Assembly: GCA_016927855.1 (NCBI GenBank)
Contig: JAFGLV010000016.1
Location: forward strand, 1 to 63,790
Direction of reading: 5' to 3'
Length of the DNA stretch: 63,790 bases
DNA from: Sedimentisphaerales bacterium
Lineage (GTDB): Bacteria > Planctomycetota > Phycisphaerae > Sedimentisphaerales > Anaerobacaceae
The notes beneath the pieces were generated by a model. That model did not search any database, was not told the origin of the DNA, and saw only the letters and a list, made by a program, of their open reading frames with translations. Below are positions 51,781 through 60,819 of the stretch, one piece after another. The translations under genes and the position numbers were made by a program. The stretch's first letter is position 1; each line of letters opens with the position of its first letter.

Positions 51781-51915
51781 GTGTTGCACAAACGGTCCGG
51801 AAATAGGGGGTGACAAAATCGTCTCGGCGGCGGCAACTTCTTGTTAGATAGGCAATAAAAACATTTGACGTGACAGGTGTTTTTGCCAAAAGAGTGTTGC
51901 ACAAATCGTCCAGAA
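51781..51915. repeat. Short direct repeats between HNH-AP2 and vWA genes
   Basis: GTGTTGCACAAACGGTCCGG at 51781-51800 and GTGTTGCACAAATCGTCCAG at 51894-51913 are direct repeats 113 bases apart. The segment between them is A+T-rich. Their nature is unknown; a small deleted or solo element is possible. Confidence 0.5.
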
Positions 51916-51969
51916 TCCGGGCGGGGGTCGGGCCATGCGCCCGGCCGGGCAAGGCTCGGGGAATGCCGG

Positions 51970-54900
51970 CTACTGGGGCTGTTGCTGTTGGCGAAGCTGG
52001 ACGACCAGGACGCCCGCCAGGGCGATCACCGCCACGGCGGCAAGAGCGGCCGCCATCCCGTAGAGCAAGTAGGGCGGGTGTGTCCGGCGCCAGATTTCCT
52101 CTCTGTGCCTGCGGATGGTGAGCTGGAGGGTGGAGACGAGGGCGTCGGGCAGGTCGGCGGCGTCGTTGACCGTAATCAACTGGCCGCCGGTGGCCTCGGC
52201 GATCCGCTTCTTGGCGGCGACCGCGGTGTTCAGGAAGCCGGAGCCTTCCTTGGGCAGCAGGATCGGGTAGATGTGCACCGGGTCCAGGTTTTCGGCGACC
52301 CGGGCCACGTCGGCGAGCGTGCGGTCTTCCCAGTCCGGTTCATCCTGCGGCTCGTCGCCCATGGTGATGATGATCTTGGCCGCACCCTCGGCATCACCGA
52401 GGTTGATGGGGGTTCCCGTCGAGGCCGGGTTCTGCGATTGGACTGCCGCGCCTTTCTTCTCCCCGCGCCAGCCCATCTCGATTTTCTGATCGCCGACGAG
52501 CTGGTTCATGGCATACATGACCGCGCCGTAGGTATCCTCGTTGCCGCGGCGTCCCAGGGCAAGGTCGACGATCTGGATGCCCTTTATGGCGTTGCGGATG
52601 GTCTGCGTGTTGCCTGTCAGCGGGGTGGCCTGGATCCAGTTCTGGTCGTCGTGCTGGGTGTAGGTGACCAGTCCCAGGTGGAGGCTGATGTTGTCTTGCC
52701 GAACCCGCTCGTCGAACTTGGCCAGAATCTCGTCCACCTTCGACTTGACCGCCTCGATGTCGTCTATCATGGATCCCGAAACGTCGATGCAAAAGACCAC
52801 GTCGAGCTTGCCCTGGTCTGATGATGGCTCGACTCGCCTGAGGGTCAGGGGAAGACCACAAGCCAACTGCCCACTCAACTCCTGGCCATCAGCACTCAGC
52901 TCTCCCGTCCACCCTTTGTCTTCCGTCCAGAATTTGTCATCCAGTACTTCGTCAACGGTGAAGTATACCTTTCCGCTCCACGTACAGCGCCCACGGATAC
53001 CTATGATAGTGTCGTAGTCATGCTTGCGTGGGTCTGGCGGCGGTTGTTTGTCGGACGGCCACGGCGGATTCCACCAGATGTAAAGCCGCCCTTCGAAGCT
53101 GCCGTCCTCGCGGCTGTCAAGATGCGCGATGGTGTCACCATAGATGCTTGGTTCGCTTGTGCCTGAATTCTGCGAATACGCTTTGCCACGCCAGACACCG
53201 TTGAGATGAGGGCCCGTTCCGGGGAGGAAGGACCGGTACTTCTCGACAAGCGAGGTTCTCTGGGCAGACGAGAGGTCATTGTTTGGGACGGGCAGGTTGG
53301 CGGAGGCCAAGAACTGCTCCGTCCATGTGCGGAAAAGTCCGACTCTCTGTAGCCACTCGTCTGTTCGAAAGAGGATCATGATCGCATTGGAGAGGTTCTC
53401 CGCATCACTGATCAGCTCGTACAGGCTGAGATAAAAGCATCCCTTGGCTCCCGAGGCTAGCCTCTTGCACCAAAGGAGATTGGCCACGACCTCCGGCGCC
53501 GGCGGTGTCGTTGCAGTCCATGCCGGGGCATTGGCCTGAACGCGGTTATAGAAGTCGACAGCGACCTCTTCGATGCGCGATAGTGCCATGCACACAGTGA
53601 GGGTGTCATCGACGGCTTCGATCTTGTAGGCCTGCTTGGCAGCTTCGAACCCTATGGCCACGCCGGAAGCCGTGGCCCACTGCAATTGCGGACTCGTGCC
53701 GGTGAAACTGAGCAGGTATTCCAATGCCTCCCCGGACGCGAGAGACCAGACCTCTGGCGCTGCTCCTTCTTGCACCGCGTCGGTAATTCGGCGGGTTACC
53801 TCTCGCTGGTCTTCCAGGGCCAGAGGTATGGCTTCGCCGATGAGTCCGCCTGGAGCATTCGTCTCGAAATGGGAACGGAGACAAGTGCCGAGAAAAAGCA
53901 ATTCGTCATTGTGCCATTGCAGTGCTTCTTGAGTCTGGTAGGCCCGATAGATAGCGGCTGCCACTGTCACCCCTTTGGCCACCAAGAGCCACGTGTGGAC
54001 CCTCTTCATGCCATTGATGAAGTTCTGTTGCGATTCAAACCTCTTTAGACGATCCATATATCCTGGGTTGAGTTCGCAGAGAGGGTGCAAAGAGGCGCCG
54101 ACAGGGGGCCTCACGGTGTCGATGACTGTCACCGGTGGATCGACAGGGCCGCCAATTGCGAGACCCGTCGACGCCCAAGGCGGCGGAACCAGCATTCCGA
54201 TCGGCAGCGACGCCTTGTATTCGGTGTGGGGCTCATGGACCTCAGTGTGCGGCTTGACCCAGTCGGCAAGTGAAGACCCAGCTCCCGGACCCGCGATATT
54301 CATACTCTCCGCTGCCTTCTGCAGATCTGCGATGGTGCGGCCCAGCCCACTTCTGAAGGCATCCAAGCCTGCCCCCGCGATGCCGTCAGCAATCTTGTTG
54401 ACTGCATCAGGCATCGCCGCCATTTCCGGCGCCGCAATCGAAGCTTGGGGAATCAGCAGGACAAGTGCCCGGCGGTAAGCGTCTATGACCTTCTCTCGCT
54501 GCCTTGTCGCGTAGTTGCCGGTAAGTGTGTTCCAGGCATCCCAAAGCGGATCGCCCCTGGCCAGACCCGTGATAATCTGGCGCATGACGTTCTGGTAGTC
54601 CTTTTCAACCGTCTCGAGGAGGGGATGCCTTCTGAGATCGGCGTCCATGCGGTCGTGGGTACGAGCCTCATCGTAGGTAGAGCAGATCACCTGCGCGGAT
54701 TGCAGCACCTGCACGATGCGGAGAGGATCACTGACAGGAATGCCTTGATCGTCGAGAATCACCCAAGCCACTGAGTGGTCGACGATGCTCTGGACCTTGT
54801 ACCAGAGCGCAGTGATTGGCTCCCGGCTGAAGATGTAGATACCGAACTTCGTATCGACGGCCGTTTCCGTTTTCAGGCGGACGTCCATCCAGTGGTAAGC

Positions 54901-55038
54901 TCTCTCCTCCGGCTGTCTGAGCTCTCCAACGAAGTCGCGGCGGCCTGCCGGAGGTGTGGCCTCCTCAAGACCCAGTGCGATGCCAGTCACAGACAGGAAC
55001 AGAAGACAAAGGAGGACCGCTCTTATTCTACGTTGCAT
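51970..55038 (-). CDS. Large exported vWA-domain membrane protein
   Basis: The ATG at 55038 gives 1022 residues with a signal peptide (AVLLCLLFLSVTGIALG); an upstream extension of the frame is unlikely. Residues about 30-700 are unrecognised and mostly helical, with a small beta region near 640-740. The von Willebrand A domain begins KLDVVFCIDVSGSM (MIDAS DxSxS, about residue 751) and extends to about 960. A transmembrane helix (LLYGMAAALAAVAVIALAGV) lies close to the C-terminus. The bulk would sit outside the cytoplasm, anchored by its end. vWA domains bind metal-dependent protein ligands. It is last in the envelope cluster. Confidence 0.85.
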   Translation of the reverse strand: MQRRIRAVLLCLLFLSVTGIALGLEEATPPAGRRDFVGELRQPEERAYHWMDVRLKTETAVDTKFGIYIFSREPITALWYKVQSIVDHSVAWVILDDQGIPVSDPLRIVQVLQSAQVICSTYDEARTHDRMDADLRRHPLLETVEKDYQNVMRQIITGLARGDPLWDAWNTLTGNYATRQREKVIDAYRRALVLLIPQASIAAPEMAAMPDAVNKIADGIAGAGLDAFRSGLGRTIADLQKAAESMNIAGPGAGSSLADWVKPHTEVHEPHTEYKASLPIGMLVPPPWASTGLAIGGPVDPPVTVIDTVRPPVGASLHPLCELNPGYMDRLKRFESQQNFINGMKRVHTWLLVAKGVTVAAAIYRAYQTQEALQWHNDELLFLGTCLRSHFETNAPGGLIGEAIPLALEDQREVTRRITDAVQEGAAPEVWSLASGEALEYLLSFTGTSPQLQWATASGVAIGFEAAKQAYKIEAVDDTLTVCMALSRIEEVAVDFYNRVQANAPAWTATTPPAPEVVANLLWCKRLASGAKGCFYLSLYELISDAENLSNAIMILFRTDEWLQRVGLFRTWTEQFLASANLPVPNNDLSSAQRTSLVEKYRSFLPGTGPHLNGVWRGKAYSQNSGTSEPSIYGDTIAHLDSREDGSFEGRLYIWWNPPWPSDKQPPPDPRKHDYDTIIGIRGRCTWSGKVYFTVDEVLDDKFWTEDKGWTGELSADGQELSGQLACGLPLTLRRVEPSSDQGKLDVVFCIDVSGSMIDDIEAVKSKVDEILAKFDERVRQDNISLHLGLVTYTQHDDQNWIQATPLTGNTQTIRNAIKGIQIVDLALGRRGNEDTYGAVMYAMNQLVGDQKIEMGWRGEKKGAAVQSQNPASTGTPINLGDAEGAAKIIITMGDEPQDEPDWEDRTLADVARVAENLDPVHIYPILLPKEGSGFLNTAVAAKKRIAEATGGQLITVNDAADLPDALVSTLQLTIRRHREEIWRRTHPPYLLYGMAAALAAVAVIALAGVLVVQLRQQQQPQ

Positions 55039-55246
55039 TCGGCGCCTGTGGCGGAAGGTCCGAGTGGAGGACAATTGCCTATTGGGACAAAGAAACCAAC
55101 CGTAGCGCTCGGTCGGACGTTCTGGCCTGTCGACGGGGCTCACTCTATTGAACACAGCCGCTTCTCCCTGCCGTACGATTCTATCATCGACTTATGCGCG
55201 GTCCCGGCCCCGTCTGCGCAGAGGCTGAGCTAGGTCTCACGCTGGC

Positions 55247-56260
55247 CTACAGTTTCTCCAGCAGGCGTTTCTTTTGGGCGTCGAAATCTTCCTGGGTGAT
55301 CAGGCCGTCGTCGAGGAGTCCTTTCAGGTCGCGCAGCTTGGCCCTGACGGCCTCGACTCCGCCGCCGGCCGGTTGAGCAGATGCCGGCTGCTGGGCTGGA
55401 CGCTGCGCCTGCTGGGGCCCGAGGTCCTGCATCATCTCCTTAGCCATGCCGAGGCCGGCCCCAATACCCAGGCCCGCCGTCAAGCCATCGGCGGCTCCGC
55501 CGGGCTGCTTGGACGCGTCGCGCAGCGCATCGGCTCGCGCCACGCGCTCGTAACGGCCCAGCTCGTCCTCGCCGACCGCCCGCGCCCCGGCCGCCCGGTC
55601 GATGGCCTGCTGCACTTCCGGCGGCAGCGTGATAGACTCGATCAACAGGTCAACCAGTTCCAGGCCGTATTGGTCGAAGTCGTCGTGCGTCTTTTTGCGC
55701 ACCCGCGAGGCAAGCTCGCTGTAATGCTGAGGCAGGTCCACGATCGTCGTCAGCACTTCCGGCACGCTCTGCGTGAACCGCGATACGATGATCTTGCGGA
55801 AATACTCCTCCACCGCGTACGTGGTCTCCACCCCCTGCGTGCCAACCAGCGTGCGCATCAGGATCTTCGGATTGCTGACGCGCACGGCAAAGGACCCGTG
55901 CGCCCGCAGGTTCACGTTGCGAAATTCCTTGTCTCGAAACAGGACCGGTTGCGGCGTTCCCCAGCCCAGGTCCGTAAAGGTCTTCAACGCCACGAAATAC
56001 ACGTACGACCGGAACGGCGACCGGCCCAAGGTCGCGATCTTCAGCAGTTGGCCCAGGATCGGGAGATTCTGCGTCGACAGGCTGTAGCGCCCGGCACGGA
56101 AACCGTCGGCGGGTTTACCGTCGTGAAAGAAGGTGGCGTATTGACCTTCCTGCACGATCAACTGAGACCCGGAGACCAGGTCCATGGTGCCATTCGGCGG
56201 TACCCGCGCGACAATCTCATCGCCGGTGGCGTTCTGGTATTCAACGACTTTCCACGGCAT
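55247..56260 (-). CDS. SPFH-domain protein with SHOCT tail
   Basis: The ATG at 56260 (GAGAGGAG upstream) gives 337 residues. The N-terminal part (PWKVVEYQNATGDEIVARVP, SQLIVQEGQYATFFHDG) and central NVNLRAHGSFAVRVSNPKIL with LTTIVDLPQHYSELA match the YdjI / 'virion core protein' branch of SPFH proteins. After a Pro/Gln/Ala linker, the last 40 residues (LRDLKGLLDDGLITQEDFDA) form a SHOCT motif. SPFH proteins assemble in rings at membranes. It starts 14 bases after the preceding gene stops. Confidence 0.85.
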   Translation of the reverse strand: MPWKVVEYQNATGDEIVARVPPNGTMDLVSGSQLIVQEGQYATFFHDGKPADGFRAGRYSLSTQNLPILGQLLKIATLGRSPFRSYVYFVALKTFTDLGWGTPQPVLFRDKEFRNVNLRAHGSFAVRVSNPKILMRTLVGTQGVETTYAVEEYFRKIIVSRFTQSVPEVLTTIVDLPQHYSELASRVRKKTHDDFDQYGLELVDLLIESITLPPEVQQAIDRAAGARAVGEDELGRYERVARADALRDASKQPGGAADGLTAGLGIGAGLGMAKEMMQDLGPQQAQRPAQQPASAQPAGGGVEAVRAKLRDLKGLLDDGLITQEDFDAQKKRLLEKL

Positions 56261-56273
56261 GTAGGTACTCCTC

Positions 56274-57068
56274 TCAGTAAGAAAGCATATCTTCGCGTTC
56301 ACGCAGAGAAGCGATCAGGGTATCCGTCGCCTTGCGGACACTCGCGATCTGTTTGCCTACCGCCTCCTTCTCGGCGCCGCCTATCACGGCCACTGCCTTC
56401 TGTAGCGTCCGCAGTTTGTCTTCGAGCCCCTCTACGGACGGAATCGCCACCGCGCGGGCCTGTTCGCGCTGCGCCGCGGGTGACACCGACAGAAGTTGGC
56501 TCTTGAGTGTGTCCAGCCGCTTGGCGAGACCATCCAGGGCTTCCATGTGCTCGCTGTGTCGCTCGCCCAGGGACCGCACGGACTCGATGCTGGTCTGCAC
56601 CAGGCTGGAATAGGACGCGATCGTCACGCGCTGGCGTTCCGGAGCGTCCCTCAGAACCTGAATCGCCACGTCCGCGCGGTGTAGCATGTAGACGCCCACG
56701 AGCAAGAGGAAGGTAAGGATCAGGTGAAACAGCAGAATCTTGTCGCTCAACCACGTATCCGCGGCGGAAGGACGCACCGCCAAAATCCCGGTGATGAAGA
56801 TGGCTATGAGCCACACGACGATCAGCACCATGACGCGAAGCCGCATGGCCCGGCTGGGACGCTGCACCGTGTGAGGAACGGTCCAGAGATAGGCGGTATA
56901 GCCGGCCAGAATCAGCTCGGCAAAACAGAAGAATGACATGACGACATAGAACGTGTTGTCCCGATAGTCGGGGATGATGAAGGTGTAAAACGCGGCGATC
57001 GTCAAAGCTGCTGCCAACAACCACAAAAGTCCCAGCCATGCGACCGTCGTTGTTGCCGAACGCGCCAT
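56274..57068 (-). CDS. Membrane protein with cytoplasmic coiled coil
   Basis: This 264-residue protein has four transmembrane helices in the first 135 residues (WLGLLWLLAAALTIAAFYTF, FYVVMSFFCFAELILAGYTA, VLIVVWLIAIFITGILA, ILLFHLILTFLLLVGVYML). A long heptad-like coiled coil follows (LAKRLDTLKSQLLSV, VEGLEDKLRTLQKAVAVIGG). No family is recognised. The tail could interact with the SPFH ring encoded next to it. Confidence 0.78.
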   Translation of the reverse strand: MARSATTTVAWLGLLWLLAAALTIAAFYTFIIPDYRDNTFYVVMSFFCFAELILAGYTAYLWTVPHTVQRPSRAMRLRVMVLIVVWLIAIFITGILAVRPSAADTWLSDKILLFHLILTFLLLVGVYMLHRADVAIQVLRDAPERQRVTIASYSSLVQTSIESVRSLGERHSEHMEALDGLAKRLDTLKSQLLSVSPAAQREQARAVAIPSVEGLEDKLRTLQKAVAVIGGAEKEAVGKQIASVRKATDTLIASLREREDMLSY

Positions 57069-57147
57069 ACTGTGCCTCCCTTCTATTCTGTCGGACGTTT
57101 CATTGCGAGCACCAGGAATGGGCTCAACGGAAGTCTCCCGCTATCTC

Positions 57148-57741
57148 CTACAGCGGAGTCCTGGAATCTGCGACTCTCCGCCGCTTTCCGGACACAGCCG
57201 CACGCGCGTCCTCGGCGCAGCAGCGGTCGAAGTAGGCTGCGTATGACAGAAGGTGACGCCGCAACCGCGCCACACGACGCCGACCGGCGGTCACCCAGAC
57301 AAGGTAAACGAGGAAAGCCGATGGCATGATAGCCGCCGCAATCCACCGGCCTTGGAATGCCTGCCCTATGCCGAGACAAACGCCGCTGCCGAAGACCGCG
57401 CCCGTGGCGATCCGTCGTGCGTTGGTGGATTCCCGCCGGCGCATCAATTGCCCGTGAAAGTCCACCAACGCCGGCCACGGCGCCAGCAGAAGCCAACCCG
57501 CCACCAGCCACGACGGCGCGCGGTCCACCACGTCGCAGACAAGCAGCACGTACGCAAGGAGCCCGCCGCAGGCCAAGCCGGAGCATCTCGAACAGACCCG
57601 CACTCGCCAGGGGCCGCACCCCAGCGCGATCGTGCGATGCCCATGCTCCGGCGGATGGTGCGACAGCAGCAGGCTGGCCACCGAATGCACCGATTCTGTC
57701 GGTCGCTGGCGACCGTGAGTATGTGCCTGAACGAATCTCAT
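57148..57741 (-). CDS. DUF2085-like membrane protein
   Basis: This 197-residue product starts directly after the stop of the upstream zinc-ribbon gene. It has LLSHHPPEHGHRT then WRVRVCSRCSGLACGG, a His/Cys pattern I link to DUF2085 membrane proteins, and about four hydrophobic helices. A metal-binding role for the HHPPEH and CSRC motifs is plausible. The C-terminal 40 residues are basic and probably cytoplasmic. Confidence 0.75.
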   Translation of the reverse strand: MRFVQAHTHGRQRPTESVHSVASLLLSHHPPEHGHRTIALGCGPWRVRVCSRCSGLACGGLLAYVLLVCDVVDRAPSWLVAGWLLLAPWPALVDFHGQLMRRRESTNARRIATGAVFGSGVCLGIGQAFQGRWIAAAIMPSAFLVYLVWVTAGRRRVARLRRHLLSYAAYFDRCCAEDARAAVSGKRRRVADSRTPL

Positions 57742-58770
57742 CTAGCCGACACTCTCGATGCGAGCGGGAAACAACGGCGTCGTCCCACATTGTGGACAGA
57801 TCCCCGACTGAACCGCTCGCCGCGCGCTGCCGCCCGCCTTCATCATAATCGCAATGAAGATCCAGGCCGGGATCCACATGCCGCACGTGAAGATGGTCAA
57901 CCACAGATTTATTCCCGTCACCGCCCCGGAAATTCCGCCCCCGCGTGCCTTCGAGGGGGTTACATTCTTATGGCAACACACGCAGTATCGTATCGGCGTG
58001 GACGTCGATTCCGTGTAACCCAACGACACGTCCCCTCCGTCCAGGGTCGCGCCGATCTTGCGCAGCCGCTGGTAGAGCGGCTCCAATTCGCTCTCTCGAA
58101 TCTGGTCACACTCGAGATTCATGGCCGCCTGGGCCTTCTTGAAGACCCCGAAGAACAGCCCGAATCCCGCCCCGATGAGTAACAGGCCGAATGCTATCGC
58201 ACCGATTCCGCCGTCGAAGCCGAAGAGCAGTACGAGTCCCCCGATAATCCCACAGACGACGGCAATGCTGCCGGCCTTGCGTCCGAAACTATGGTGAAAC
58301 TCCACAAACTTGAAGTCCAGCTTGTCCTGTACGGTCTGGGCGTTCTTCTGCAGGCGCGTTACCGTCAGTTCGCCGCCGACCTCGTCCATCTTCTTCTTCA
58401 GCGCGCGCAGCTCAATGGTCTGCACCACCGAATTGCCTTGTCCATCGGTGGCGGCGGCATATTTCGAATGGCAGTACTTGCACTCGAAGTATCCCTGTCC
58501 GGCGGCGTATTGCACCGTGCCGCCGCAGCTTTGGCAGTTCATGGCCTGTAACGCGCCCGGCGCTGGAGCCGGCACCGGAGCCGCTGCCGGCGGGGGGCCC
58601 GACGCGACCGGGGAAGGGGCCGGGGTAGCGGAAACAGCTACGGCTTCGGCAGCGGCGGAAGGAACCTGGATCGGTGCGCCACACTTCTTGCACTTGGCCC
58701 GTTTGCCGGCAAAACTGTCCGCGACGTTGAACGTAGCGCCGCATCCATCACAACTGAACCTGATTGCCAT
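57742..58770 (-). CDS. Zinc-ribbon membrane protein, first gene of envelope cluster
   Basis: The ATG at 58770 gives 342 residues; the frame runs further up without support. The start (IRFSCDGCGATFNVADSFAG, CKKCGAPI) is an MJ0042-like zinc ribbon frequent in planctomycetes. A Pro/Ala linker leads to a second ribbon (MNCQSCGGTV, ECKYCHSKY), a coiled coil (LRALKKKMDEVGGELTV), two hydrophobic helices near 190-235, a third CxxC pair (RYCVCCHKN), another helix pair, and a last CPQC ribbon. It heads the minus-strand series that includes DUF2085, coiled-coil, SPFH and vWA genes. Confidence 0.8.
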   Translation of the reverse strand: MAIRFSCDGCGATFNVADSFAGKRAKCKKCGAPIQVPSAAAEAVAVSATPAPSPVASGPPPAAAPVPAPAPGALQAMNCQSCGGTVQYAAGQGYFECKYCHSKYAAATDGQGNSVVQTIELRALKKKMDEVGGELTVTRLQKNAQTVQDKLDFKFVEFHHSFGRKAGSIAVVCGIIGGLVLLFGFDGGIGAIAFGLLLIGAGFGLFFGVFKKAQAAMNLECDQIRESELEPLYQRLRKIGATLDGGDVSLGYTESTSTPIRYCVCCHKNVTPSKARGGGISGAVTGINLWLTIFTCGMWIPAWIFIAIMMKAGGSARRAVQSGICPQCGTTPLFPARIESVG

Positions 58771-59167
58771 GATGCTACTCCCCTCGTACGAGATGTTCGT
58801 TAGGTTGGCTCTTGTCCCCCTGGGGGCGGCGCTGCGCGCAGCCTGACCCCTTTGGCCCCCTGAGACGTGCTGCGGATGTGGTGGACTAACTCGGAGTTCA
58901 CGGTGCCACCCTGAAAACGTCTGCCTTCCATCCGGGCGGTGTCTGCCAGAGACCCAGCCGCGCGACGAGATGATGCTGTGGACGAACCGCGCACCGTCCG
59001 TATTGTACCTGATGAGTGGGCGGAGGGCAAGGGAATCCCCTGTTGGCAGGGGTATTTTGCCGCCGTCATACTTGGGGGGTTGACTTCGGAGCCACCGGCG
59101 GTATGATGCTGTCGCTGGCGATGTGTTGCGGCGCGCAGGCAGATACAGGATGCGGAGTCCGGTGGTC
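58771..59167. other. Divergent intergenic region
   Basis: These 397 bases separate the envelope cluster from the pseudopilin gene. I see no gene, repeat or convincing promoter. GGAG lies shortly before the chosen pseudopilin start. Confidence 0.4.
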
Positions 59168-59902
59168 ATGCTGACAGGTTGGGATAGGCGAGAAACGAGG
59201 GGTTTCGAGGGGAGGGGATTCACCCTGGTGGAACTGCTGGTGGTCATTTCGATCATCAGCTTGCTGGTGTCGCTGGCGCTGCCGGGGCTGACACAGGCGC
59301 GGCGCCAGGCGGAGCAGGTTCACTGCCTCGCGAACCAGCACCAGTTGATGCTGGCGTGGATCATGTTCGCCTCGGAAAACGATGACAAGCTCTGCCGTCC
59401 GGAATCCTGGGACCGGACCCTGGAGCCCTACTATCAGTTGAAGGAAGTGACGCACTGCAAGACCGAAGGCGACAGTTCGAAGTACAGCCCCTCGTACGGC
59501 GTCTCGAACACGATGGGCGGGACCAGCCGTGACGGTGTCAATCCGTACCTTCGGTTGCACCTCGTCTCTCAGCCTGCCGGGCGGATGGTCTTCGTGGACA
59601 AGGACCGTCTGGGCGCGGACTGCTACTGGCCGTTGCTTTGGCACGAGAACGGGTGGGTCTGGCGTCCCTGGTCGTGGAGCGGTGGGTTGCAGGGCACGAC
59701 GGACAGACACAAGAATGGGTGCAACATGTCGTTCGCAGACGGGCACGGCGAGTGGGTTCATTGGAAAGATGATCGTACGCGCAAGCTGATCAAGGGCCAG
59801 ATCGCGGACCCGAGCGAGGCTTCGGCAGACAACGCCGACCTGGCCTACCTCGTCGAGGTGTTGACAGTGACACGGACGAGAACCGCTGAGAACGGAGATT
59901 GA
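59168..59902 (+). CDS. Type IV pilin-like / type II secretion pseudopilin
   Basis: From ATG 59168 (ATG 59150 is an alternative) the product is 244 residues. The prepilin signal [20 protein letters not shown] with Glu at mature position 5 is canonical, preceded by a basic leader. The C-terminal part has [20 protein letters not shown], the pattern of planctomycete-expanded pseudopilins. These proteins are processed by a prepilin peptidase and sit at the membrane. Planctomycetes carry many copies, and the specific role is unknown. Confidence 0.87.
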   Translation: MLTGWDRRETRGFEGRGFTLVELLVVISIISLLVSLALPGLTQARRQAEQVHCLANQHQLMLAWIMFASENDDKLCRPESWDRTLEPYYQLKEVTHCKTEGDSSKYSPSYGVSNTMGGTSRDGVNPYLRLHLVSQPAGRMVFVDKDRLGADCYWPLLWHENGWVWRPWSWSGGLQGTTDRHKNGCNMSFADGHGEWVHWKDDRTRKLIKGQIADPSEASADNADLAYLVEVLTVTRTRTAENGD

Positions 59903-59907
59903 GCGAG

Positions 59908-60504
59908 ATGGCGTTTCGCGATTCCAGCCTGTTTCAATCCGAGCTGCGCCACTGGCTGGAGCGGTGGCAAGAGAGGGTCCGGCGCTGGAACCTGAGGGGC
60001 TGGATCAACGACCATCCCGGATGGATCATCGGTGTCGCATGCTTCTCGGCGTTGCTGTTGTGTTTTGTGCTGATAAGGGTTTTCACACCGCGCCCCTCCA
60101 CGGCGCTGCCGCAGAGCAAGTCGGCCTGGTTCTACGACATCAATACGGGCCGGCTGTTCACCGGCAGTCCCAAGCAGGCCGGTCCGATCACAGCGCCGTC
60201 CGGCCCGTCGTCCGACGGTGGTCCCGCCGGCTACCGCGCCCATGTGTACAGCTACGTGCTTGATCCGAACGAGTCGGAGCTGTTCGTTGGCTTTCTGGAA
60301 CGGCCGAACCGTGGCGGCAAAGCGACGCGAGCCGTCTACGACATGAGAGATTTTGAGGCTTGGGCCAGCCAGCGGCAGATCAAACGCGCCGACGACGAGC
60401 AGTGGGTCGAGGCTTCCAGTCCCGAGGGAGAAGCGATCCTACAGGAACTGCTGAGTCCCAATGAGAAGGGCCAGACCCCGCTCTACCAGATGCCGCGTCC
60501 GTGA
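59908..60504 (+). CDS. Single-pass membrane protein of unknown function
   Basis: The ATG at 59908 follows GGAG at 59894 and the pseudopilin stop by five bases, so the two are probably cotranscribed. The 198-residue product has an amphipathic Arg-rich N-terminus (ELRHWLERWQERVRRW), one transmembrane helix (WIIGVACFSALLLCFVLIRV) and a periplasmic domain of about 130 residues with FYDINTGRLFTG and YVLDPNESELFVGFLER. No family is recognised. The association with a pseudopilin suggests a secretion or surface role. Confidence 0.7.
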   Translation: MAFRDSSLFQSELRHWLERWQERVRRWNLRGWINDHPGWIIGVACFSALLLCFVLIRVFTPRPSTALPQSKSAWFYDINTGRLFTGSPKQAGPITAPSGPSSDGGPAGYRAHVYSYVLDPNESELFVGFLERPNRGGKATRAVYDMRDFEAWASQRQIKRADDEQWVEASSPEGEAILQELLSPNEKGQTPLYQMPRP

Positions 60505-60819
60505 TAGGCGTGCCCGAGAACTCTCACAGACGTGCGGCCCCGGCGCGATTCATATCTGCAAGTCGATTCTGCCAAGTGGAACCCCTGTTCGTCGTTCCGA
60601 CCGGAAAGCCGCCAAGTCCAAGGCCGGACGCGGCGACCGCGCTTCGCTCCGCACGACATGACCAGAGGGCATGCCGATACGCATTACCTACAGGCTTGAA
60701 GTGCAGTCTCGTGGCGGCCGACTCCGCGATTCGGATGGCTTTCAGGGCCAAGATTTGGTATGCTACGGCGTCACGGATTTGGCTACGACAACGCACGAAC
60801 GGTCCCGATGGAGATGGGA
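60505..60819. other. Spacer upstream of the C1 fusion gene
   Basis: No gene or strong repeat is seen in these 315 bases. ATG codons at 60808, 60814 and 60820 are all in frame with the next gene; the last has GGAG upstream and is used here. Confidence 0.4.
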
